Assembly: GCA_947561715.1 (NCBI GenBank)
Contig: OX387205.1
Coordinates: 12,653,001 to 12,717,000, forward strand
Source: Ascidia mentula
Taxonomy: Eukaryota > Chordata > Ascidiacea > Phlebobranchia > Ascidiidae
Length of the DNA stretch: 64,000 bases
Direction of reading: 5' to 3'
Positions within the stretch are counted from its first letter, which is position 1; each line of letters opens with the position of its first letter. The notes beneath the pieces are model-generated. The model searched no databases. It was not told the origin of the DNA and worked only from the letters and a program-made list of their open reading frames with translations. This document shows, piece by piece, positions 13,439-25,323 of this stretch. Position numbers and translations under genes: made by a program.

Positions 13439-14953
13439 GCCCGCAGCTCGTTTACACAGTTTTCCTTTAAGCCAACACGTATTCGTTTTGAATGACTTTT
13501 GCCCTATTAAGAAATTTAACTTTTAAAATTGAACTTTGATCGGGTGGAAACGATCGTACCTTCAACATCGGCTTTTGTAGAAATTTGTGATCGTGTTTGC
13601 TTTGTGGTGGAAGCTAGACTTGAACCATGGCATTAAGTAAACCAGAAACGGCTTGGTCCAGACGACCGCACAAGTTCGTGACAAACCCGTTAAACTTTCG
13701 GTTTTCAAAATTTGGGAAATACAAGAACACTTCAGACGTGGAGTTAATTTCTTCAGTGTTGGAGCACAGCCTTAACCAGTGAGGAGATCGTTGAACAGAA
13801 CATCATCAATTTGAGTACTTGAAAAAGACAGGGGCTTTTCAATTGGTGATGCGAAACGCCTAAATGCATACATATCTATACTTGTGTAATTTTGGAACTT
13901 TTCTCCTAGATCCAAAGTCAGAAATATCGTACAATATATATCTTACTACACACACTTTTTATATATATTTTCCCTTTTCATCCAACTTTGAAATCTACTC
14001 AACATTTTATTGAAATCCAAGCTGTTGGGCCTTAATTGTGTCTGAATCATCACGCACTTCGGAACTTTCTCGATCGAAATGACGCGGGGTGGTAAAAAAG
14101 AAAAAAGTCAAAGCTAATGCAGCTCAATAATAAAAAACGAACAACCACTCTTACCCATAGCCAGAAGTGTTGAAGATCATTGATTCATGGATAGGTATGT
14201 CTACGTTAATATAGGAGTGCACTACTATTGTACAACTTTAACATTTAATAATTTCTTTATTGGTTGGCAATTATGAAATCTTATAAAAGTGAAAAAACAT
14301 TTTTTAAGTGATGATATTCGTAATGAAGCTAATATTATAAGAATACGTTTCGAACAAAGCTGTGCTCGTCACCAATTAGTTTTGGCTTTTTTTATTCTCG
14401 AGTAATTAACTCAAGTTTTTCGCATCTCATTAAATTATTCGTAATTTGCAAAATCTACCGCGCAGATAAAATATAACCGCGAAAAATAAATGCGAATAAG
14501 CACCGATAAAGACAATGGAGTTAGCTACCTGTGTGCGGCATTTTTCCCACGGATAATCACTGTATGTACATGCCGTAAATTGCAGCCACCTGCACTGGGG
14601 TGTGAGGGTTGCGGTAGGTTGTCTAATTACATCAGGGGCTGGGCATTCAGCCGTAGTTCAAAAAAGTTTTTCAATTTTTTTGCAGACTTCGAAAAAACGC
14701 CATGGATGGAAATTGCAAATCAACCAAAAATTTGGGTAAATTAAATTTGATTTTGTTTTGTTGTTGTTTTTGGTCAAACGCTTTGCATAGTGGATATGGC
14801 ACCCTGCGATAACGATTGGGTTTTGCTTTCCGCTTGACACCCAAACCTCCGTTTTTGTCGCCGGACAATAATAGTTTCAGCTTTTATGAAGCAACAAAGA
14901 CAACTAAAAGCGGTGCGGTTACAATCCTAGTTTCTAATCTCGGTTTATCCAAC
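13439..14953. other. Intergenic sequence with one dispersed repeat fragment
   Basis: No gene is supported. At about 14341-14415 the minus strand holds GGTGACGAGCAC...GTTCGAAACGTATT, a second copy of the repeat seen in gelsolin intron 1, with a hammerhead-like TGACGA...GAAACGT order. The final part may be the promoter and 5' leader of the small secreted protein gene that starts at 14954. Confidence 0.45.
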
Positions 14954-15363
14954 ATGCGTGCAGGTCTTGTGCTGATCTTCGCTGTGGCGATAGTGGGATG
15001 CGAAAACCTGGACGAGCGAGAGCTTGTTGCAACGTTGCGAACTTCAACGTCCATTTTGTGTCGAACACACGGAGCATCCGTAAGCACAATTTTCTTTCCA
15101 ATGTAACAACTGTACAATGCGGATAAACCGGAATGTTATAATAGTTTATATTAGTGGGGAAACTTTACGGCTCGCAGAACAAAAATTAATAAAAAATTTA
15201 CAAGGCCCGATGAACCACATGGGTGAAAGTGGGTGCTTACACCACTGTTTATGAATTAATCTTTTTACGAAACTTTTAGTGCAACGATTCCAAGACCAAG
15301 AACGAATGCAGTTGTCAGCGGGACATTTCAACGTTCAAAAATAGTATTATTTATACATATTAA
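14954..15363 (+). CDS. Small secreted cysteine-containing protein, two exons, unknown family
   Basis: I do not recognise the family. Exon 1 (14954-15079) encodes 42 residues starting with a typical signal peptide, MRAGLVLIFAVAIVG. It ends at the strong donor GTAAGC. Exon 2 (15280-15363) follows the acceptor ACTTTTAG in phase 0 and encodes 27 residues ending at a TAA. An AATAAA polyadenylation signal stands 36 bases downstream at 15399. The predicted 69-residue precursor would release a short chain with cysteines spaced C-x6-C-x8-C-x-C, plus one cysteine near the cleavage site. The intron is 200 bp. Exon 1 is open further upstream in the same frame (from 14816), so a longer start cannot be excluded. 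It could be a peptide hormone, an antimicrobial or other secreted peptide, or a chance gene model. Confidence 0.5.
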
Positions 15364-15429
15364 CGTCTAAGTATTGTGACCAAAAAGCATAAAATTTCAA
15401 TAAAATTAAACTCCAGTTTAAAATATTTT

Positions 15430-15510
15430 CCGAGTAACTCCGGCCAGATTTGGCCTAAGGGCCGAGTGACAACCGGCCAGATTTGGCCTACGAGCCGCAA
15501 TTTGGCCATG
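15430..15510. repeat. Two-copy short repeat of CGGCCAGATTTGGCC
   Basis: The imperfect palindrome CGGCCAGATTTGGCCTA occurs twice about 40 bases apart, with a third partial copy (CAATTTGGCC) just after. No function is apparent. Confidence 0.55.
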
Positions 15511-15826
15511 TTTGCTTTATACGTAATACAACGGTAAAGTAATTTTATGCGATTCCAGCTTGTGCGGTTTTAAATATAGGAATGTGCAAATACAAAAAAT
15601 ATCTGTATTTACACCAAATTTTTCCCCGCATCCGGACCGAATCTAAATATTTAATGACGAACCAAATTTACATATGCGTCGTAAAAAAATCTCACGTACT
15701 CTCTGTATTTTATTCGATTCCGATGTCGTAATTTCCCCGTGTTTTTTCGCACAATGTAATTTTTTGCATAAATCCCAACGAAAAGGCGCGAATCCACACC
15801 CTTGTTGAAATTTGAACAGTGAGACT

Positions 15827-16257
15827 TCGCAATCAATATTCGGATTCGGTGTCCGTTTTCGGATACGGTGTCCATATTCGGATTCGGTGTCCATATTCAG
15901 ATTCGCAATCAATATTTAGATTCGGTGCACATATTCGGATTCGCATTAATATTTGGATTCGGTTTCCATATTAGGATTCGAAATCACTATTTGGATTCGA
16001 TGTCCATATTTGGATTCGCAATCAATATTCGGAACCGGTGTTCATATTCGGATTCGCAATCAATATTCGGATTCGGTGTCCATATTCGGATTCGCAATCC
16101 GTATTCGGAATCGGTGTTCATATACGGATTCGCAATCAATATTCGGATTCGGTGTCCATATTCGGATTCGCAATCAATATTCGGATTCGGTGTTCATATT
16201 CGGATTCGGTGTCTATATTCGTATTCGGATTCGGTGTGCGTATTCGGATTCGGAGTG
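15827..16257. repeat. Minisatellite of alternating 19-bp units
   Basis: About 23 head-to-tail units of 18-19 bases alternate between two types: ATTCGGATTCGCAATCAAT and ATTCGGATTCGGTGTCCAT. This gives a higher-order unit of 38 bases. Divergence increases towards the left edge. Because 19 is not a multiple of three and the units lack stops, all three forward frames stay open for 100 codons or more. The resulting proteins are low-complexity artefacts of the repeat, so no gene is called. Confidence 0.9.
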
Positions 16258-19200
16258 TTGAAGTGTATCTATATGTTCGGAAACGACCCGGCATAACAAA
16301 ACAATTACGTTTACTTTCGAGTTGTCTAAACAGGCAGATAGACTGTTGTATGCAAAGTAACTGAAACGAATTATAAACTTTCGACTAAACAATGTTGTCA
16401 TCTTTTAGAGACTTCCTCTATGTAGAACATCATATATCTCCAAAAACCTAACCTGCGGTGAAAACATAGTAAGTTTCCAGTCTGCTTATTACCCAGTGAT
16501 GCATTTGGTTTTGCTAACATATATGTTTACATTTTTGCTGTGTATTTGTTACGTTTTTCGATATATATATATACAGTATTTCGGTCATATTTTCGACATA
16601 CACAAAGCACAACGCCGATACCCAATTTCCGGTAACCTAGATTAACTCCAATTAGACAAAAGCAATCCGGATAAATATACGCAGTTAAATATACAAGGGT
16701 ACATTTTTTAGACATGTCGAACCACGTTTCAAAGAAGACTTCTCCAGAGAGTTGCTAATACTTGCAAGAATATAACCTGTCCCAACCTGACCAGGCGACG
16801 CATGTACGTATTACAAAGCACTTGTAGAGACCATTTATATGAAAATCGTCAACGAAACATGTATGGATTCAAATTGAGTGTAATGATATCGATACCGAAT
16901 TGATTGGGTTTATTGCAAGTTGATGCAAAAAACAAAATCGTATTTGTTTCGGGGCTTGGGAGGTCAAAGGCGTGTTTGTGGTTTCAATTCATATTTTTCA
17001 ATCCACTCCAAGAACCCAAAGAAACACATTTAAAAATTCCAAGAACACATACTGAGAAAAATTATAAAAGTTCGTGTTTACAGGGATTCATCGAAATTGC
17101 AAAGAGTGTGGACAAATGTGACATTGGTCTGTAACCACCTGACAAGATTTCAACTTCCACAGAAAGCGGTACGTTCATTATTTTAAATGTTTTTGCAGTA
17201 AAGAAAAATGCGGAATTTAGAGCGAGTTTTCCCTGGTTTTAGTTAAACATTATTTCGGTTGCGCTTCTTCTTGGTAGATGGGTCGGGCGCTTGACCCATA
17301 TATCAAGTACCAAGTTTTACAATTTTTACATTAATTGTCCTGATTTGTTGTACTCGTGCACTAATGGTTTCCGATTAAATAAAGATATCATTTTTGAAGG
17401 GATTTCAAAACTGTACTGGAGATCACTCACAAGATGTCGCCAAGTACATGGTACGAACTTAATATGGTATTGTTACAAAAGAATATTTTAAATTGCTAAA
17501 GTTATATCAATTGCTGCTGAAACAATTTCTATTTTAGTAACTTACAGGGCCCGGTTCTAGAAAATAAAAAATGGGGGCCGGCATTTCACCTAAAAAAGGA
17601 CCCCAAAAATATTGAAATTTGACCTTTTTCTGGTCTTGGTCTTCATGGTAAATTTCAGAGGCTTTTTTCAAGCCACGGTCTGATTTGGCCAAATCAGTAC
17701 AACATTTGACCATGTACATTTTTGCCGGATAAGACCTTCCGACGCAACATTTTGGGGTGAATTTTGACAAATCCATAAAAGTGTTTTAAGACAATAATCT
17801 TGATAGTTATACTGACAAAATGATATGTCGCAGATCCACCCATTATCCCTAATGAAATCGTTGGCAAAAGAGATTCAATATCTTTTGAAACTTCTACAAA
17901 GACCTCTACGAACTGTAAAAGAGATCTTGGATGCATAGTTTTTCAAACGTTTGTACATATTGCTTGTGAATTACACCGTTTTGTACCTTTTGTGGGTTAG
18001 GGGACCAACTGCGAATTGTTCAACTATTCGCACGTAATATTAAACATGTGACATGATTTTTTTCATCTATGTATATGCCCAATGCTTCTGGACAAGTGCT
18101 GAATTTTTCCGTAATTTTGCACCACTAGAGGTCGGCTTCGGCATATTGCTTAATAACGATGATAATACTTGCTCATAAATCCTGTGTAAATTAATGCACC
18201 AAGTAATGATAATGTATACCACGTGTATAAAGCTATGCTGTTATAACAGTTCTTGAACACATTCGACACACAAGCCCCATTTTTGCCTGCAAAAATTGAA
18301 AATATCTTGGACACCACCTTTTTTTTAGCTATAATCTAATGCTTGTACTGCCAACTTGTATTTTCAGTAAATTTAAAAGACAATGCTATGATAGCTAGAA
18401 GCAGGCAACGAAATTGGTTTATTGTGCATAACTTCCGTGTCCTTTCTTTGAAAACCACCACGGATATTTGGCACGGCAATATATTTTGCTCTATGCTATG
18501 TTGTTCGCTTCTATCTTGATGTACATGTAATCAATCTGCTGTCGCTTCTTGTCAGGAGTATTAAATAAATGTACATTATTAGCATGACATGAAGTGACTT
18601 TAGTAGTACGGAATGGAGCAGCAGATCTGTGTATCATGGTACATAGGTTCCCAACCTTTTCCACCAATTTATCCCCTGGCTGTCTTTGAAGACTAAATTT
18701 ACCCCATGTTTTAAAATAGTCTTTTGAAAAATAGTTGTAAAAGCAAGGAGAGGTTTTGAAATGCACATCCAAACGAAATTGTATCAAGCTTTAAAACACG
18801 GCGTAGAGGGTACAACGAAAAGTTTGCAAATTTCTTGCTTAGGGAACCGTTAATGTATACAGGATAGATGAATATAGGACCTCTAAAATTTAAAAATGTG
18901 CCAGTGCGAGGACAGGAGCTTTTTTGGAGGTCACGTGTAATTTGTAAGAGTCTTAGAAATCCTCCCGTTTCAAAGCAAACAATGGTGTTCTTGGGCACCC
19001 TTTTCAAATTTACGTGACCCCTATTTTTTATAGGCCCTGGTGCACCACTATTTCGTTGGGCTACGATCTATATGCACACTAGACAGTGACCCTGTTCTAG
19101 GTGAACCTATGGCATATTACAACAGGCAGTTAACATCTTTTACGCGGCTGATTGTACAAATTCTATTTCCAAAGAAATGTTATTAATAATTCGGGCCTGA

Positions 19201-20175
19201 CAACAATTTTAAACTTGCTCAATTGCATTAAACACCCATGGCTGATATTAGTTTTAACCTTTTTGGGGAATTCGCGTTAATTAACATTTATTTCTGAACA
19301 AGGTATGAGCTGTGCTACTGTGGTGACGGTTATTGAACATACAGCAAAACGCAGAATACCGCCGGGCTTCAAATAGAACGACGTGGCAAACCGCCAGCTG
19401 GCAAAGAAGGGGAAAAAGGTTCAACAATAATCTGATCGCTGATACGACGTGAGAAATAACAACAAAGCATGGTTGTTGTGGTGTATGCAGGGATGCTCGC
19501 TGCAAGTATAGCCTGTTGGATTACCTACTGACAACATAGGGTTTGCGAAATACAAATGGCTTTAACCAAAAGTACATCCAATATCGGTTCGGTTTATAAT
19601 TTAGTATAGAGCGTAGTAAATGTAATATGACAATTTTCATATTAATATACACTGTGTTCGCTACACTAGTTGCAAATAAATCTGGTTAAAAAATGTGTCC
19701 GTACGGATAAAATTATTGAAGCGTGGAGCTGTGTCCATAAAAGTTGTCTATGATGGTGTTGTGTCATTGAATGAACAATGAAGTCAGCTGGTGTTGTACG
19801 TATTGAAGTTTGGCGTAATACGAAAACATAGTTTTGCGACATCGCAGACTCATGACAGTCGTAGTGTCGAACAATCGATGCTTATTGCGTAACCATATTG
19901 CGTTGCATAGTTGTAATTTTTGGCGAAAGCGTTGTCACAGTGTCTTGGCTTAAATGTTATTGAACGCTGGCGAGAAATACATAAAACCACAGAAAAGGTT
20001 TAAAATTCTTAAAACAAAGCAGTTAATTTTTCCAAATTTTTTTGTTGGTAGCTTCGTTCGTGGAAGCTACATTGTGTAAAGTTTTTTTTCAAGTTTAATT
20101 AGCTCTGCTTGCTAGTTTTTAAGTAGGTTGGGTGAAGAAAGCCATCCTGCACATTTATGCTAAACTCTGTGGCCA
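16258..20175. other. Gene-poor interval with transposon fragments
   Basis: No gene is supported. Fragments resembling hAT termini occur: CAGGGCCCGGTTCTAG at about 17547, GGTTCCCAACCTTTTCCACC at about 18646 and GGCCCTG at about 19031. A minus-strand fragment of the CAAGCGCCCGACCCAT repeat lies at about 17255-17310, with better copies near 29634 and 51146. An (AT)n run is present near 16560. The last few hundred bases should contain the GNL1 promoter, but I see no recognisable core element. Confidence 0.45.
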
Positions 20176-23100
20176 ATGCCTAGAAAGAAACCATACAGTG
20201 GAAAACAAAAGAAACAGCAACTTAAAGATAAACGCAACAAGAAAGGTATTTTAAATAATGATGTCAAAAAAGGTGCGTGATTCATGTAGATGACTAAGGT
20301 TTTTTGGCAGGGTCTTCGGACCACCAGTTTACCAGGTCAACATGGCAAAAATCAGCAACTAATTCTGAAGATTCTGATGAAAAAGAAGTTGCTCAAAGCA
20401 CTAATAGTACAACTTTAACAACACAACATCAAGGAAGAACCGGTACATAATATATATATATATATATATTGCAATTCATGAATCTCACAAGCAAAGTTAA
20501 TTTTTTTGTTTAATAAACACTTTCAAATGTGGATGGTAGAATAATTTAAATTTTCTTGTGTAGGTGAATACAATCCAGAAAGGTATCGCTTAAACTTTAG
20601 CTGTGAGTCTAGGGCTGAGATTGAAAACAGAAAATATGAGGCACAAACTGTTCCCATCCAGTTTGTGCCAGAAAAAGAACAGGAGGCAGACATCAAAGAA
20701 ATATACAGACCTGGATCCGGTATGTATTTGTTTATTGACTTTAAATTCTGTTGTGAGCAACTCTGTAAAACCTAGAAAAATAGTGCCATGTGAATATTAT
20801 GTCCTGCTAGACAGATAAATAAACTTCTTTACATTTTGTTGGTATGGTCCACACTGTGGAATGGTAGTCATCTTTTTAAAATTCAACTGAATATGCCTTT
20901 AGAGCTGGACATGCCAAAAAGACCCTCTTGGAGTTACAAAATGTCCAAAGCACAGCTGGAGAGCAGAGAGAATGCTTACTTCCAAAAATACCTGAAGGAA
21001 ATTTACAAAAACTTCGGTGACAAACACCTGAGTTACTTTGAACACAACCTTGAGGTAAATAACAGAAAATGTTGTTTTTCTATTGAAGTAATAGAAAAAA
21101 AACAATAAACCCAAAATGTTCTGAAAGATTTACAAAACACAACATGCTGTTATTGTAGACATGGCGACAGCTTTGGAGGGTGTTGGAAATGAGTGATGTT
21201 GTTGTCATGGTGACTGATGTAAGGCATCCAGTAAGTGGCATGCATTTAATTATTACAACATTTGTGTGTTTTTTTTTTATCCAAATGTTTGTTCTTTGTT
21301 CAGGTTCTCCACTTCTCACCTGCACTTTATGACCACGTTGTCGAGGAACTGAAGAAACCTCTAATTTTGGTGCTCAACAAAATCGATCTCGTGCCAGCAA
21401 GTGTGGCTGCGTCATGGACATCCTATTTCAAAGAGTTTGTGATTCATGTTACAGTTAAAAAAGCACTATTTAAAAGTGTTGAGAAAATGCTGTGATTGCA
21501 TCCAATATTATGTTTTTAACAGACTTTTTCCACATCTACATATTGTGTGGTTTACATCATTTCCTAGTGACACTAGAAGGCTGAGTGCATCTAAAAGTAA
21601 GTGTGCAAAAATAATGACAAAATGCAACCTTTTTCTTCATGTATGTTGTTGTGAAATACACCTAACAGGTCAAACCAGTCTGGCAAAGAGGCTTGGCCCC
21701 AAAAAGCGGATTTATACAACACAAATTGGCCCCAAGGAATTATTGAGCATTTGCAAAGGCATTTGTGGTGACAAAGGTACTCTTCCATGCCCACCTTACT
21801 TCCTGGACAATATATAACCGTGGATGCTGTTTTTTTACAAGTTGACATGAGCTCGTGGGAAGAGAAAATTGAAAACGATTTGAGTAAGCTAGGATTTTCA
21901 AGCAGCGATACATCTCCTGCTCATCACGCCTCTAGTGGTGGTATTTATTTTTATTGTTGTATTGAGGTCATAGATTTGATAATCGCATATATTTTTTATA
22001 TAGATGCTGGTGACATGACTGTAGGTGTGAAGGAAGAAAACCCAAATGGTCACATTGGTGATGGTGAATTGGTGTTACCTTTACAAAAAGAACCATTTGA
22101 AAACGGGATACTGACTGTGGGCTTTGTGGGTGGGTTAAAGTGTTTGAAACAAACTTCACATTAAAAAGCCCAAAACAACTCTAAATGGTTGGGTTTCATC
22201 ATGTGTTTTTTCAGGTCACCCCAACGTTGGAAAATCTTCTTTGATGAATGGACTGATCGGAAGGAAGGTTGTCAGTACATCAGTTACACCAGGTCACACA
22301 AAGTACTTTCAAACCTACTTCCTTACAAAGACTGTGAGACTCTGTGATTCACCTGGCCTTGTGTTTCCATCTTTGATAGATAAACAACTGCAGGTACATA
22401 GGTTCCATTTGCGGAAAAATATGAAAAAATTGTAAATTGTTTGGTGTAGATTGCCTAGAATGTCAAAAAATCAGATTGAAAAAAATGTATTCTGTGTACA
22501 GTATATTTAGACATGTATTTAAAGATCCCACACATAATATGATCACACAAACACAACATTGTCAGAGCTGTGAATGTGAACAATGGCTACTGGCTCAATG
22601 AAACTTTTGACACAATAGGTCCTGTCCGGAATCTACCCGGTTTCACAAGTCAGGGAACCATACACCCCTGTGGGATATCTAGCCGCTCGGCTTAATCTGG
22701 TAAACATACTTCGCCTTAAACACCCAACTGGAAGCAAGGAATGGACTCCATGGGATGTGTGTGAAGGTAATGAAACCAAATTTTAATCAGGTGTTTTTGG
22801 TTAGCATGGTGCTTCTCGCCACCTAACCAGTAACAAAAATATGTTGATGCAAAGAGTGGTTGTGGTTATAGGGTGATTGGTTTTAAAACTCGAATGAAGC
22901 CCAAAGTTAATTGCTGGTATTTTGTCAAAGCAAGAATCACAAACTTTTTTGTAAATGTTTGGAAACATTACCTATAATATCAACCAAAAATGTACATGTA
23001 CTTCAGTGGTTATTTATTATTTATTGTCAGGTTGGGCAAATCAAAGGAATTACAAAACTGCCAAGGCTGCAAGACCGGATGTGTATCGTGCTGCAAACAG

Positions 23101-23524
23101 CATCCTCCGCATGGCAGTAGATGGACGACTGTGTATGTACATGCGCCCACCTGGATTTACTGAACATCTGGGTAAATTTGTGCAACAAAAAAACTCTATC
23201 CATGTTTTATGGTTGCAATTTTTGTTTCAAGGTTTATGGGAGCAACATGAAAACACAATAGGTCTCCTTGCTTTAAGAACCACAGGCCACTTTCATGGCA
23301 TTGTACCCTGTGATGCAGAGGGCAGACATCTGCATTTGGAGGACTTTGTAGGTTACAGTTCAGACTCCATTGCTGATAGCAATTCCCTATCAGGATTTTC
23401 AGAGGATTCTGACCCAGAAGATAATGGAAGTGGAGAATCAGATGCAGACAAAACCTTAGATCAGGATGACTTTGATGCAATGAGCAATCAGTTTTCTGTT
23501 CTGGCAATGATGGAAAATGAATAG
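20176..23524 (+). CDS. GNL1: GNL1 circularly permuted GTPase, 14 exons
   Basis: Orthologue of guanine nucleotide-binding protein-like 1, of the YlqF/YawG family linked to nucleolar and ribosome-related functions. Exons: 20176-20272, 20311-20442, 20564-20719, 20903-21054, 21159-21230, 21304-21434, 21523-21596, 21669-21776, 21842-21940, 22004-22129, 22215-22393, 22619-22766, 23031-23171, 23232-23524. They give about 635 residues, against 607 in human. The basic start MPRKKPYSGKQKKQQ is diagnostic. The G motifs are in permuted order: G4 NKID in LVLNKIDL comes before G1 GHPNVGKSS and G3 DSPG. Other conserved blocks are YKTAKAARPDVYRAANS and an acidic C-terminal tail, as in human GNL1. Exon 1 has two in-frame donors (after 20245 or 20272) and exon 9 has two (after 21937 or 21940), so small length variants are possible. 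Polyadenylation signals AATAAA stand at 23825 and 23830. Confidence 0.95.
20450..20469. repeat. (AT)n microsatellite in GNL1 intron 2
   Basis: A pure run of about ten AT dinucleotides lies just downstream of GNL1 exon 2. No coding consequence. Confidence 0.85.
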
Positions 23525-23969
23525 TGTATTATTAGTGTTTTATGCATATAACTTTTAGTGATAATTTGTGGCACGTTTTCTTTACCGGTAGTGTATGATG
23601 GTGATATTATGAAAATGAGCAGTGTTTTGGTGTCTTGTATGCAGACCTTACAAAAATTGCAATCAATTAATGCTTGACCTGAGAACTTTCTACAAGCTGT
23701 ACTTATACTTTTGTTCAAAGGGCAGTGCAATAAGTTTGCAAAGTATTCTGTTGGGAATTAATTTCTTGTTAAATTCATACAAGACAAAAAATGAATGTTG
23801 TCACTGTAATCACAAAAATATGAAAATAAAATAAAGATAAAAAAGTGGAGACAGATTTTAACAGAAGAAATATTGTAACTTCTACAATGGCTTCAGGCTT
23901 GCAGCCTCTTGTCTTTCCACAAGGCCGAGTCCCAACATTTCTGCATTCACATCTGCAGACTGCATTTAA

Positions 23970-24625
23970 TCATTGTTTGCTTTGCGCTGCCTCCTTTCTG
24001 GCAGCATCTTGTAACAAAGCAGTGTCCACTTCATCTGCTGGTAATTGCACATACCGAACCACAGATCCTCGGATAAAGCAGTTCTTAACTGACAACTACA
24101 CAAACATAGAATTACTAAACCTATGATTATAGCGGTGTCCAATAATTCAATATATACAGTCATTTTTCCACGCCATTGTGCACAACCGAATGGAAAAAAG
24201 CTCAGGTTTCAAGTTGTTTAATGTTTGTTACAAAAATTTTGTTCTTTTGAAAAATAGGACAAACAAATGGAATGATTATGTATTTGCCTATCTTAGGTGT
24301 AACAGTTAAATTTTTCTACTTACCATATGTGGATATTTTTCTGGATCAGTGACACTGATGTCCTGTAGTTTGATATTCAAGTACTGGTCAACCGAATGTA
24401 AAGTTCCACAAATACTGAGATCATTTTTCAGTTCCACCACAACGTCTTTTCCCACCAAGGATTTGAAAAATGAGTAAAAAAGCTGTAAAACGAACAATAA
24501 ATTATTTTTGCGGAAAAGTAGCCAATTTATTTCTGTTAGGATATGATATTGTTACTTACAACTCAAATAGGCTACGTAAGTGGTTAAGGCTGACAATATG
24601 TCACAAAGGCATGAATACCCACCAT
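23970..24625 (-). CDS. LSM2: LSM2, U6 snRNA-associated Sm-like protein, three exons
   Basis: Subunit of the LSM2-8 ring, which binds the 3' end of U6 snRNA, and of the LSM1-7 ring in mRNA decay. Exons on the minus strand: 24623-24625 (only the initiator ATG), 24324-24482 and 23970-24095, giving 95 residues, exactly the human length. Exon 2 encodes LFYSFFKSLVGKDVVVELKN and the Sm1 region. Exon 3 encodes LSVKNCFIRGSVVRYVQLP, which is the Sm2 region. The sequence is almost identical to human LSM2. The one-codon first exon is supported by ATG followed directly by the donor GTGGGT, and by the acceptor TTTTACAG placed exactly before the second codon. The gene converges on GNL1, with 445 bp between the two stop codons. 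Confidence 0.95.
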
Positions 24626-25323
24626 GTTTTTGCCAGACAACTGTATCCGACCGATTGATAACCACTACGATTTACGAACGATTTTTCCTCAAAATTTCTT
24701 TTTTTAGCGGCAATGCGGCGAAAAATAATTGGATGAGAGCTATGTATTTTTTATTTGCATTTACAAGGTTTACGTTAATTACGGTGCTGTTTGATGACAC
24801 AGTAGATTAAATTTGTGATTCATTTCAGTCGAATTGCTGAATTATGTTAGTTACGGGATTATTGATTTTTTTTCTTGATGCATTTATTTGTTTGTCGACG
24901 TAATCGCCCAAACACGCCGTAAAACGTTTGCCATGGAGCATCAATTTACCAAAAATCAGCACATAGTGCAACCCTGTTCATAACACTAATTCATAGCTAC
25001 ATATATAGCAATAGTCTTCGCAAGCCATTTCAACAGTCAAACAGCATCTATCTCTAACATACCCGTGTCGCAGTGCAATCAGGAAATCATGTTTCTATTT
25101 CTTTTTTTTTATTGTAGTGGCCAATCACGAATTCTTTAAACAAGTTTCCATTAAACCTTTATTTGTTATTCTAAATATTTTTATGGAAGAACCATAAGTT
25201 TAATGCTATTGCGCACGAATAAACTCACACTAAATTCACACAAAAAAACGAACATTTGAAGAAAAACTGTTTTTCAGTCGCAAGAAAATATCCTAGCACA
25301 GCATGGCCCAGCAAATGCTGGTG
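24626..25323. other. Spacer between LSM2 and the beta-helix gene
   Basis: The right-hand part holds the 3' region of the beta-helix gene, with a minus-strand AATAAA at 25158-25163. The left part should hold the LSM2 promoter. Nothing else is recognisable. Confidence 0.5.

Noticed and set aside
15868..16364. Three overlapping plus-strand frames of 100-142 codons
   Set aside because: They are translations of the 19-bp minisatellite, with repetitive low-complexity products that rotate between frames.
17534..17936. Two overlapping 80-codon minus-strand frames
   Set aside because: They sit in probable hAT-like debris and show no recognisable domain.
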